DNA of 64,000 nt from Pseudomonas putida (GTDB lineage: Bacteria; Pseudomonadota; Gammaproteobacteria; Pseudomonadales; Pseudomonadaceae): positions 124,001-188,000 of the forward strand of contig NZ_JANHLC010000002.1 of the NCBI RefSeq assembly GCF_028682395.1, read 5' to 3'. Positions 36,235 to 43,601 of this stretch are shown here, in pieces (position 1 is the first letter of the stretch; each line of letters starts with the position of its first letter). The notes under the pieces were generated by a model. The model was not told the DNA's origin. It did not search any database and saw nothing but the letters and a program-made list of their open reading frames with translations. The position numbers and the translations under genes are program-made.

Positions 36235-37022
36235 ACGCTTACTGGCAATGCCTGCGCGGGATTGTGCTGCGCGAATGGCTGCGCTTTATCCTGCAACGCA
36301 CCCGTTTTCTCAGCGCGTTGGTGCGACCGTTGCTGTGGTTGCTGGTCTTTGCCGCGGGTTTTCGTGCGGCCCTGGGCATCGCGATCATCGAGCCCTATGA
36401 CACCTATATTCCTTACGAGGTCTATATCGTGCCGGGGCTGGCCTGCATGATCCTGCTGTTCAACGGAATGCAGGGCTCATTGTCGATGGTCTACGACCGG
36501 GAAATGGGCAGCATGCGCGTCCTGCTGACCAGCCCGCTGCCACGGGCCTTTCTCTTGGCCAGCAAGCTGCTCGCCACCGCGCTGATTTCCCTGCTGCAGG
36601 TCTACGCGTTTCTCGCCATCGCCTGGGTCTACGGGGTGCAGCCACCCGCCTGGGGGCTACTGACCGCCCTGCCGGCCCTGCTGCTGGTGGCCCTGTTGCT
36701 CAGTGCGCTGGGGCTGCTGCTGTCCAACGGCATTCGTCAGTTGGAGAACTTTGCCGGGGTGATGAATTTCGTGATCTTCCCGCTGTTCTTCCTGTCCTCG
36801 GCGCTCTACCCGCTCTGGAAGATGCGCGAGGCGAGTGAATGGCTGTACTGGCTGTGCACGCTCAACCCGTTCACCCACGCCGTGGAACTGGTGCGCTTTG
36901 CGCTGTACGAGCGCTTCAACCTGCTGGCAATGGCCGTGTGTCTGGGCCTGACCCTGCTCTTCGCAGTGCTCGCGGTCCTGACGTTCAACCCACAGCACGC
37001 CGCCTTGCGCAAGATCGGCTGA
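36231..37022 (+). CDS. ABC-2 type permease of the ped region
   Basis: The 263-residue protein has six membrane helices and the ABC-2 permease signature (GMQGSLSMVYDREMGSMRVLLTSPLPRAFLLASKLLATALISLLQ, and NFVIFPLFFLSSALYPLWKM). It overlaps the ATPase by four bases (ATGA). ABC-2 permeases export. The cargo is unknown; an alcohol-derived toxic compound or a periplasmic cofactor are possibilities. Confidence 0.92.
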   Translation: MNAYWQCLRGIVLREWLRFILQRTRFLSALVRPLLWLLVFAAGFRAALGIAIIEPYDTYIPYEVYIVPGLACMILLFNGMQGSLSMVYDREMGSMRVLLTSPLPRAFLLASKLLATALISLLQVYAFLAIAWVYGVQPPAWGLLTALPALLLVALLLSALGLLLSNGIRQLENFAGVMNFVIFPLFFLSSALYPLWKMREASEWLYWLCTLNPFTHAVELVRFALYERFNLLAMAVCLGLTLLFAVLAVLTFNPQHAALRKIG

Positions 37023-37043
37023 ACGCCGAGCACCATCACCCAT

Positions 37044-37063
37044 CTACTACTTTAGTACTGCCT
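37044..37063. promoter_or_regulatory. Shared ped element, copy before the CRSDCW gene
   Basis: CTACTACTTTAGTACTGCCT lies 77 bases upstream of the ATG at 37141 and matches the 33176 copy at 18 of 20 positions. Spacing to the start codon is nearly the same (74 and 77). Confidence 0.6.
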
Positions 37064-37140
37064 GACCTGCCTATCGTCGCATTCCCAAAGCATCGGCACT
37101 GGCTTGTAATACGGCACATAAGAAGAATGAGACGACTGCC

Positions 37141-37677
37141 ATGCGTACCCTGCTTTGCGCCCTGTTTGTCGCGGTATCCCTGTGCGGGACGGTCCAGGCC
37201 GACACCCCGCTGTTCTCCGCCGATGGCTTTCGGCTGACCCTCTATCGCAGCCCGACACCGACCCAGATCGACGGCGCGCAGATCGTCGACACTCCAGCAG
37301 TCCAAGCCCTGGTGCAACAAACACCCAAAGCACTGCTGGTCGACGTGTATCGACGCCCGTGGCTGCATGGCCAGTTCGTTGAAGACCAGCCGCACGCCAA
37401 CCTGCCCGACAGCCTGTGGCTGGCCAATGCCGGCGATGGCGAGCTGACACCCGAGTGGCAGCAGTACTTTGCCAATAACCTACGCACCGCGACCGCCGGG
37501 CGCCTGGACCATCCCGTGGTGTTCTATTGCCGCTCCGACTGCTGGCTTAGCTGGAATGCCATCAAACGCGCCCGCGCGCTAGGCTATACACGGCTCTACT
37601 GGTACCGTGACGGCCTCGACGCCTGGGAGGCTGCGGGCCTGCCGGTGACCCCCGCACAACCCCAACCGCTGCTCTGA
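37141..37677 (+). CDS. PQQ-associated rhodanese-like CRSDCW protein
   Basis: The 178-residue protein has a signal peptide (MRTLLCALFVAVSLCGTVQA) and a rhodanese-like fold. Active-loop cysteines are at 130 and 134 in FYCRSDCWLSWNA. It belongs to the cysteine-motif family found only with PQQ alcohol oxidation (the family label is CXXCW, but the spacing here is C-x3-C-W). A sulfur-relay or redox role in the periplasm with the SoxYZ-like protein is an inference. The shared ped element precedes it. Confidence 0.88.
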   Translation: MRTLLCALFVAVSLCGTVQADTPLFSADGFRLTLYRSPTPTQIDGAQIVDTPAVQALVQQTPKALLVDVYRRPWLHGQFVEDQPHANLPDSLWLANAGDGELTPEWQQYFANNLRTATAGRLDHPVVFYCRSDCWLSWNAIKRARALGYTRLYWYRDGLDAWEAAGLPVTPAQPQPLL

Positions 37678-37729
37678 ACCGCACTGCGCAACGCGCCTAC
37701 CCACACAAAAAAATTAAGAGGTGAAGGCC

Positions 37730-38395
37730 ATGTACAAGATTCTGATCGCCGACGACCATCCCCTGTTTCGCGAAGCCATCCACAATGTCATCAGCGACGG
37801 TTTCCCCGGCAGCGAAGTGATGGAAACCGCCGACCTGGACAGTGCCCTGGCCCTGACCCAGAGCCACGACGACCTGGACCTGATCCTGCTCGACCTGAAC
37901 ATGCCCGGTATGCATGGCCTCAATGGCCTGATCAACCTGCGCAACGAGGCGCCGACCATTCCGGTGGTTATCGTCTCCGCCGAGCAGGACAAGCAGATCG
38001 TGCTGCAGGCCATCACCTACGGCGCCGTCGGCTTTATCACCAAGTCCTCGCCGAGGGCGCAGATGACCGAGGCCATCGAGCAGATCCTCAATGGCAATGT
38101 GTACCTGCCGTCGGACATTATCCGTACCCAGAAATCCAGCAGCCGACGCAACCAGAGCGAAGCCCCAAGCTTCCCGCCGGAACTGCTGCAGGCCCTGACC
38201 CGCAAGCAACTGCTGGTCCTGGAGCGCATGACCAAGGGAGAGTCGAACAAACAAATCGCCTATACCCTGGAAATTGCCGAGACCACGGTCAAGGCCCACG
38301 TCTCGGCGATCCTGCGCAAACTCAACGTGCACAACCGCGTCCAGGCCATTCTCAGCGCCGGCGATATCGACTTCGCCGCCTACCTGCGCCGCTAG
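37730..38395 (+). CDS. exaE: LuxR-type response regulator ExaE/AgmR (PedR1-like)
   Basis: The 221-residue protein has a receiver domain with Asp55 ([13 protein letters not shown]) and a C-terminal LuxR HTH ([48 protein letters not shown] in outline). It matches ExaE/AgmR/PedR1, the activator of PQQ ethanol oxidation genes. AAGAGG precedes the ATG at 37730; a GTG at 37721 is an alternative. The partner sensor kinase next to it in other species is absent here; the neighbour is an AstA-like gene on the opposite strand. Confidence 0.9.
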   Translation: MYKILIADDHPLFREAIHNVISDGFPGSEVMETADLDSALALTQSHDDLDLILLDLNMPGMHGLNGLINLRNEAPTIPVVIVSAEQDKQIVLQAITYGAVGFITKSSPRAQMTEAIEQILNGNVYLPSDIIRTQKSSSRRNQSEAPSFPPELLQALTRKQLLVLERMTKGESNKQIAYTLEIAETTVKAHVSAILRKLNVHNRVQAILSAGDIDFAAYLRR

Positions 38396-38400
38396 GGCGC

Positions 38401-39435
38401 CTAGGCGGCCAGGCGCTCGGCACTGCGCGCCGACAGTGCCACTGCGCGCACCGAGTCACCGGCCGCCAGGCCGAGCGCTTGCGCCACGTGCGCCTCGACC
38501 ACCAGCCGCCCCGCCACCACCCGTGCCGGGGCGGCGCTGATTCGGCAGTCGGCAAAGCGGCGATTGTGCATCAGATAAGCCTCGGCCCCCGCGCCTACGG
38601 AACCGATGCCCAGGGGCAGAACCTGGCTATCGCGCACCGCACGAATCTGGTCGGTGGCGCACTCGATCAGCGGCCCGCCATCGAAGATATCGACATAGTC
38701 CTTGAAGCCGAACCCTTCGGCCTTGAGCATGCCCAACGCCGGCTCCGTGTTGGGGTGCACGCGGCCGATTACCGCCCGGGCGCTTTCCGGCAGCAGGCAG
38801 GTGGGCAGCGGGAACTTGGGCATCAACTCGGCGATAAAGGTCTTGTTGCCCTGCCCGGTCAGGAAATCGGCATCGGCAAAATCCATCTTGAAAAAATGCC
38901 GGCCCAAGCCTTCCCAGAACGGCGAGACACCCTGCTCATCCGAGTAGCCGCGCATTTCGGCGATCACCTTGTCACCGAAATGCTCACGGAACTCGGCCAG
39001 AAACAGAAAGCGCGCCTTGGACAGCAGCCGCCCGTTCAGACCGGTGCGGTGCTCGGCGCCGAGAAACAGCGAGCAGAGCTCCGATTGCCCGGTCATGTCG
39101 TTGCCCAGAAACAGCGTCGGCACGTGCTGGTTGATCGAAAGGCTTTTCGAGGCGGCCACGAACAGGCCAACCCGGTAGTTGTACCAGGGCTCGCGCAGCC
39201 CTACGGCACCGGCGATGGCACAGATCCCGAGCACCTCGCCGCTGGGCGCCTGCAGCACGAACAGATAGTCGGCATCGGCCCGCTCGGCCTCTCCGGCAAA
39301 CGTCTTCTCAGCCCACTCCAGGCGGTGACGCAGGCGCACCGGGTCGGCCGGCAACGTGGTCAGGCCGGCACCGGCGCTCTGGGCCAGCAGTAGCAACGAA
39401 GGCAAGTCGGCAAGCGTGGCAGGACGGACAATCAT
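38401..39435 (-). CDS. AstA-like arginine N-succinyltransferase
   Basis: The 344-residue acyltransferase has the AstA/AruFG layout: MIVRPATLADLPSLLLLAQSAGAGLTTLP at the N-terminus, VGLFVAASKSLSINQHVPTLFLGNDMTGQSELCSLFL and GLNGRLLSKARFLFLAEF in the middle. AstA succinylates arginine in the first step of the AST pathway. None of the other ast/aru genes (astB, C, D, E) are here, so this may act on arginine or ornithine outside the main operon. GGAG lies eight bases before ATG 39435. The Lrp-type regulator upstream is the likely controller. Confidence 0.85.
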   Translation of the reverse strand: MIVRPATLADLPSLLLLAQSAGAGLTTLPADPVRLRHRLEWAEKTFAGEAERADADYLFVLQAPSGEVLGICAIAGAVGLREPWYNYRVGLFVAASKSLSINQHVPTLFLGNDMTGQSELCSLFLGAEHRTGLNGRLLSKARFLFLAEFREHFGDKVIAEMRGYSDEQGVSPFWEGLGRHFFKMDFADADFLTGQGNKTFIAELMPKFPLPTCLLPESARAVIGRVHPNTEPALGMLKAEGFGFKDYVDIFDGGPLIECATDQIRAVRDSQVLPLGIGSVGAGAEAYLMHNRRFADCRISAAPARVVAGRLVVEAHVAQALGLAAGDSVRAVALSARSAERLAA

Positions 39436-39670
39436 CAAGAGCACTCCAGAGCGGATTCGGGGTGCTTATTGTCGATGGGCTTGCGCTTGAAACCTGGCTG
39501 AAGGCCAGTGGCCGGCGGCGCAAAAACGCTGAAATCACGAGGTCGACAGCCGAATCGGTGGCAAGGCGACCGATCATTGCGCACCCGTGCATCACGCTGC
39601 CTAGTGCCTCTATCGCCGCGAGCCTGTTCCCCTCGACGACCCGCTCACGCCTGCAGAAATCACGAACGGG

Positions 39671-40150
39671 CTATTCCATTCCAGTTTTGACCATTGCCAG
39701 TTCGGGGTGGCTGACCAGCTTGTCGATATGCAGGTCCGGATCGTCGAGCCAGACCTCCGTCAGCACCCGGTAATGCTCCATATCGCGGCAGCGCATGCGC
39801 AGGCTGTAGTCGAACGCGCCGCTGATCAAATGGCACTCCAGCACCTGGGGACAGCCGCGCACCTTGGCCTCGAAGGCTTTCTGCGCCGCCCGCCCGCTCT
39901 GGTTCGACAGCGCCACCAGCACCAGTAGGGAAAGCCCGGCGCTGAGCTTTTTCTCATCGAGAATCGCCGCGTAACCACGGATCACACCCGATTGCTCCAG
40001 CTTGCGCACGCGCTCCAGGCACGGCCTGGGCGTCAGGTGCACGCGCTCGGAAAGTTTCTGGTAGGTGATACGCCCTTCATGGCGCAGTACCTCGATAATT
40101 GCCTGGTCGATGCGATCAAGCGCTATCGATGGGTCACGAATTTCCGCCAT
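39671..40150 (-). CDS. Lrp/AsnC-family regulator
   Basis: The 159-residue protein has the AsnC winged helix (DQAIIEVLRHEGRITYQKLSERVHLTPRPCLERVRKLEQSGVIRGYAAILD in outline) and a C-terminal RAM ligand-binding domain. Such proteins respond to amino acids and usually control a neighbour. It lies 235 bases upstream of the AstA-like gene in the same direction, and the gap there suggests that gene has its own promoter. Confidence 0.9.
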   Translation of the reverse strand: MAEIRDPSIALDRIDQAIIEVLRHEGRITYQKLSERVHLTPRPCLERVRKLEQSGVIRGYAAILDEKKLSAGLSLLVLVALSNQSGRAAQKAFEAKVRGCPQVLECHLISGAFDYSLRMRCRDMEHYRVLTEVWLDDPDLHIDKLVSHPELAMVKTGME

Positions 40151-40211
40151 GACGGGTTAGCCTCATTTCATACGGCGCAGCGAGCGGGTGCGGGTGCAAG
40201 GAGGCGCCAGC

Positions 40212-40319
40212 ATGCCAACCCGGGCGGTATCACCTGTGTCGTTAACGGCCGCCAAGACAGCCGGAACCGACCGAAAAAACATCCAGCGACAGCCGATTCT
40301 GTCGAGGTACGCACTTTAA
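40212..40319 (+). CDS. Possible 35-residue protein with consensus ribosome-binding site
   Basis: AAGGAGG lies seven bases before an ATG that opens a 35-codon frame (MPTRAVSPVSLTAAKTAG, ending LSRYAL). The peptide is basic with no signal or membrane segment. It sits in the 419-base gap divergent from the Lrp gene. It could be a leader peptide, a small protein, or the remnant start of a lost Lrp target gene. Only the ribosome-binding site supports it. Confidence 0.35.
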   Translation: MPTRAVSPVSLTAAKTAGTDRKNIQRQPILSRYAL

Positions 40320-40502
40320 CAGGTGTCACCCCCACCCTTCACCCTGCGCAACGCCGTTGGCGGCAAAAAACAGCACAACAGAATCCCTGGCTGAACAGAA
40401 CGCTGGGCAACGCCAGCCACTCGCAATAGCAGAGGCCAAGTGGTGGTCGCAGGGTTAGGCGGCAAGTGGTGAGCGTGTCCGAGCGCAGGCCCCACCAGAA
40501 AC

Positions 40503-40540
40503 ACAAAAGCCGGCAGAGGGCATGATTGCCTCGGCCGGCC
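40503..40540 (-). terminator. Terminator of the signalling operon
   Basis: GCCGGC-cga-GGCA pairs with TGCC-tct-GCCGGC on the minus strand and is followed by TTTTGTGTTT, 30 bases after the last receiver gene. Confidence 0.75.
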
Positions 40541-40569
40541 TGTTGCGTCGTACTCCAAAGGGTCGTGGA

Positions 40570-40947
40570 TCAGGCCAGCAGGCGCTGGATCTGCTCCTGA
40601 AGGCTGTCCAGGTCGAACGGTTTGGCCAGAATCGGCGCCGTCAGCGCGATAGGGCTTCCCGACTCGCGAATCTCGGCCGGATAGCCACTGATAAAAATCA
40701 CTTTCAGATCCGGACGCAGCTTGACCGCAGGTTCGGCAATCATGACCCCGGAGATCCCGCCGGGCAGCCGATAGTCGGTAATCATCACATCCAGATGGGG
40801 TTTGCTGGCCAGCACCTCGAATGCCTGCTCGCCATTTTCCGCCTGCAATACGCGGTAGCCCTCGCCCGACAGATAGGCTACCAGGACCATCAGGATGGAA
40901 GGGTCATCCTCGACGACCAGTACGACATCTTGCGCATCTTCACTCAT
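40570..40947 (-). CDS. Single-domain response regulator
   Basis: The 125-residue protein is a lone receiver: VVLVVEDDPSILMVLVAYL with an acidic pocket, Asp in LDVMITDYRLPGG, Thr/Ser and Lys in KVIFISGYP and ILAKPFDLDSL. With no output domain it probably relays phosphate or tunes the kinases encoded upstream. It is last in the hybrid kinase-CheR-CheB-receiver-kinase series, 61 bases after the receiver-kinase gene. Confidence 0.88.
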   Translation of the reverse strand: MSEDAQDVVLVVEDDPSILMVLVAYLSGEGYRVLQAENGEQAFEVLASKPHLDVMITDYRLPGGISGVMIAEPAVKLRPDLKVIFISGYPAEIRESGSPIALTAPILAKPFDLDSLQEQIQRLLA

Positions 40948-41008
40948 GGGACGCCTTCGTTCTCAAAATTGCTGCGTCTACGACCACAACCCGGGCCATA
41001 GGTTGCGT

Positions 41009-42196
41009 TTAATCGTGCAATGGCAGGCAAACGCGAAATAGAGCCCCTTCACCCATGGCACTGTGTACGCTGATGGTACCGCCATGGGCGCTGACAATCT
41101 GCTCGGAAATAAATAACCCCAACCCCAGGCCCGCAACCACGTTGCTGCCCGAGACCCGCTCGAACTGCTGGAAAATCCGCGCCTGGTTCTCTTCACTGAT
41201 GCCGATCCCCCGGTCCTGCACTTCAATCCACGCTTGGTTATCGACCTGATGCACTCGAACTTCAATCGGGCTCTTGGCCCCGTAGCGCAGGGCATTGGTC
41301 AGCAGGTTGGAGATCACCTGCTCAATACGGAACTCGTCCCAGTGCCCCATCACCGGGGCGGGCGCGTCCAGGCTGACCGTCGCCTCCGCTGCGGCCACCT
41401 GCGCCGCGAAGTTGCCGAGCAGGCTGGCGACCGTCTGGGCCAGGTCAAAGCGACTCGGACGGATCGACAGCTTGCCGGTGCGAATCCGCGAGACGTCGAG
41501 CATATCCTCGATCAGACGGATCAGGCTCTGGATCTGCCGCTCGTCGCGCTCGACCATGGCCTGCATCTTGTCCAGGCTGAAGGCTGCCGCGTTGTCGCGG
41601 GCCAGGTGCATCTTGCGCAGCTGGGTTTCAAGGATCAGCCCGTTCAACGGCGTGCGCACTTCATGGGACACGATAGACATGAAGTCATCGCGCATCCGCA
41701 CCGCGTGCTCCAGTTCATTCTGCGTCGCCTGCAACTGTTGGAGCAGTTGGTCTTGTTCGCGCCGGCTCTGCTCCAGGGCGTCGATCTGCTGTTTGAGCGC
41801 CTTGCCGTGCCGATACAGATCAACGAAGACATTGACCTTGCTCTTCACCGCCTGGATATCCAGCGGTTTGTGCAGAAAGTCCACCGCGCCGCTTTCATAG
41901 CCCTTGAAGGCATAGTTGAGCTCGCGGCCGGCGGCGCTGACAAAGACGATCGGGATGTTCCTGGTTTTCTCCGTGCCACGCATCAGCTCCGCCAGCTCGA
42001 AGCCATTCATACCGGGCATCTGCACATCGAGAATGGCCATCGCGAATTCATGCTGGAGCAACAGCGACAGTGCTTCATCGGCCGACAAGGCCTTGTAGAC
42101 CAATCGGTCCTCACGCTTGATCAACGCTTCGAGGGCCAGCAGATTTTCCGGCAGATCATCAACGATCAGCAGCTTGGCTTGAATATGTCTCAGCAT
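41009..42196 (-). CDS. Receiver-histidine kinase (REC-HisKA-HATPase)
   Basis: The 395-residue soluble protein starts with a receiver (ILDVQMPGMNG), continues with a coiled-coil linker (~140-175), then a HisKA domain (FMSIVSHEVRTPLNG) and a HATPase domain (NLLTNALRYG, VAGLGLGLFISEQIV). The receiver-first order suggests it is driven by another kinase, most likely the triple-receiver kinase of the same operon. Its start overlaps the CheB stop by seven bases (ATGCTGA). Confidence 0.9.
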   Translation of the reverse strand: MLRHIQAKLLIVDDLPENLLALEALIKREDRLVYKALSADEALSLLLQHEFAMAILDVQMPGMNGFELAELMRGTEKTRNIPIVFVSAAGRELNYAFKGYESGAVDFLHKPLDIQAVKSKVNVFVDLYRHGKALKQQIDALEQSRREQDQLLQQLQATQNELEHAVRMRDDFMSIVSHEVRTPLNGLILETQLRKMHLARDNAAAFSLDKMQAMVERDERQIQSLIRLIEDMLDVSRIRTGKLSIRPSRFDLAQTVASLLGNFAAQVAAAEATVSLDAPAPVMGHWDEFRIEQVISNLLTNALRYGAKSPIEVRVHQVDNQAWIEVQDRGIGISEENQARIFQQFERVSGSNVVAGLGLGLFISEQIVSAHGGTISVHSAMGEGALFRVCLPLHD

Positions 42197-42789
42197 GAGG
42201 CGTGTTCCAACTCGACCAGAAGGCGGCCAATGCCGCTAAGGGGAAGGATGAAATCCGGGCGGTGCAGTGCCAACGCCGCTTGGGGCATGGTCGGGACCTG
42301 GGCTTCGCCGGGGTCTTGAACCAGCGTCAGCCCGCCCCGCGCCTTGACCCGCACCAGGCCACGGGCACCATCGTGGTTGGCACCGGTCAGGAGGATCGCC
42401 AACAAGTTTTTGCCATAGGCATCCGCCGCGGATTCGAAGAGAACGTCGATGGCCGGGCGCGAGTAGTTGACCCGCTCTTCCTGGCTCAGCGAAAGCGTGA
42501 AATCACGCTCCACCGACAAGTGATAGCCCGGACTGGCGAAATACAGGGTGCCCGGCTCGATAAGTTGCTTGTCCGCCGCCTCCTTCACTGCCAGTGACAC
42601 CCGCCGGGCAAAGACACCGGCCAGTTGGCTGCGGTGTTCATCCGGCAGGTGCAACACCGTGATGATCGGCAGACCGAAACCTTCAGGCAGTTCACCATAG
42701 AGATTGAGCAGCGCTTCAACGCCGCCCGCCGAGGCCCCGACCACAATCGCCTTGATTGGCGTACTGAACGACAAAGGAGAGGTACTCAT
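42190..42789 (-). CDS. CheB-type methylesterase lacking a receiver domain
   Basis: The 199-residue protein contains only the CheB catalytic domain: Ser in VVGASAGGVEALL, His in VLHLPDEHRSQLAGV and Asp in LTGANHDGARGL form the triad. Classical CheB has an N-terminal receiver; this one has none. No receptor, CheA or CheW gene is nearby, so it probably does not serve chemotaxis. It overlaps CheR by four bases (ATGA), and the ATG at 42789 is the start that fits. Confidence 0.9.
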   Translation of the reverse strand: MSTSPLSFSTPIKAIVVGASAGGVEALLNLYGELPEGFGLPIITVLHLPDEHRSQLAGVFARRVSLAVKEAADKQLIEPGTLYFASPGYHLSVERDFTLSLSQEERVNYSRPAIDVLFESAADAYGKNLLAILLTGANHDGARGLVRVKARGGLTLVQDPGEAQVPTMPQAALALHRPDFILPLSGIGRLLVELEHASC

Positions 42790-43601
42790 AGTTTGCGGTA
42801 GATCCGCTCTTGCTTGACCAGCGGTTCGAACTGGCTGGAATAAGCAGAGAAATCCACGGTTTCCTTGCTGCCCAGCGCCAGGAAGCCGCGATGGCACAGT
42901 GACTCATGGAACAGGCCAAAGGCCCGGTCCTGGAGCTTCTTGTTGAAGTAGATCAGCACATTGCGGCAGGAAATCATCTGGGTTTCCGAAAACACACTGT
43001 CGGTGGCCAGGCTGTGATCGGCAAAGGTCACGTTCTCGCGCAGGCTCTTGTCGAAAATCGCGTAGTCGTAGGCGGCGGTGTAGTAGTCGGCGAACGAGCG
43101 CTTGCCACCCGCGTCCTGGTAGTTACGCGTGTAGGCACGGATATTTTCCAGGGAAAACACGCCCTTCTTGGCCTTTTCCAGGGAGTGGGGATTGATGTCC
43201 GTAGCGTAGATGATGGTGCGCTCCAGTAGGCCCTCCTCGCGCAGCAGGATGGCCAGGGAGTAGACCTCCTCGCCCGTGCTGCAGCCGGCGATCCAGATCT
43301 TGATCGAGGGATAGGTCTTGAGCAGCGGCACGACTTCCTGGCGGATCGCAAGAAAGTGCGCCGGATCACGAAACATCTCGCTGACCGGAATGGTCAGCAG
43401 TTGCAGCAGTTGCATAAACACCGTCGGATCGTGCAGCACCCGTTCCTGCAAGGCAGAAATGGTCTGGCACTCGAACTGACGCAACGCATGTAAAACCCGG
43501 CGCTTGATCGAAGCGCCGGAATAATCGCGGAAATCGTAGCTGTACTTGAGGTAGATGGCTTCGATCAACAAACGCAATTCGATTTCGGTATTTCGCTCCA
43601 C
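42786..43601 (-). CDS. CheR-type protein methyltransferase
   Basis: The 271-residue protein has the CheR N-terminal helical domain and a SAM-binding methyltransferase fold (IWIAGCSTGEEVYSLAILLREEG, ISCRNVLIYFNKKLQDRAF). It presumably methylates glutamates on a target protein. Start is GTG at 43601, directly abutting the stop of the big kinase, so the target may be that kinase. It lacks a TPR tail. Confidence 0.9.
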   Translation of the reverse strand: MERNTEIELRLLIEAIYLKYSYDFRDYSGASIKRRVLHALRQFECQTISALQERVLHDPTVFMQLLQLLTIPVSEMFRDPAHFLAIRQEVVPLLKTYPSIKIWIAGCSTGEEVYSLAILLREEGLLERTIIYATDINPHSLEKAKKGVFSLENIRAYTRNYQDAGGKRSFADYYTAAYDYAIFDKSLRENVTFADHSLATDSVFSETQMISCRNVLIYFNKKLQDRAFGLFHESLCHRGFLALGSKETVDFSAYSSQFEPLVKQERIYRKL

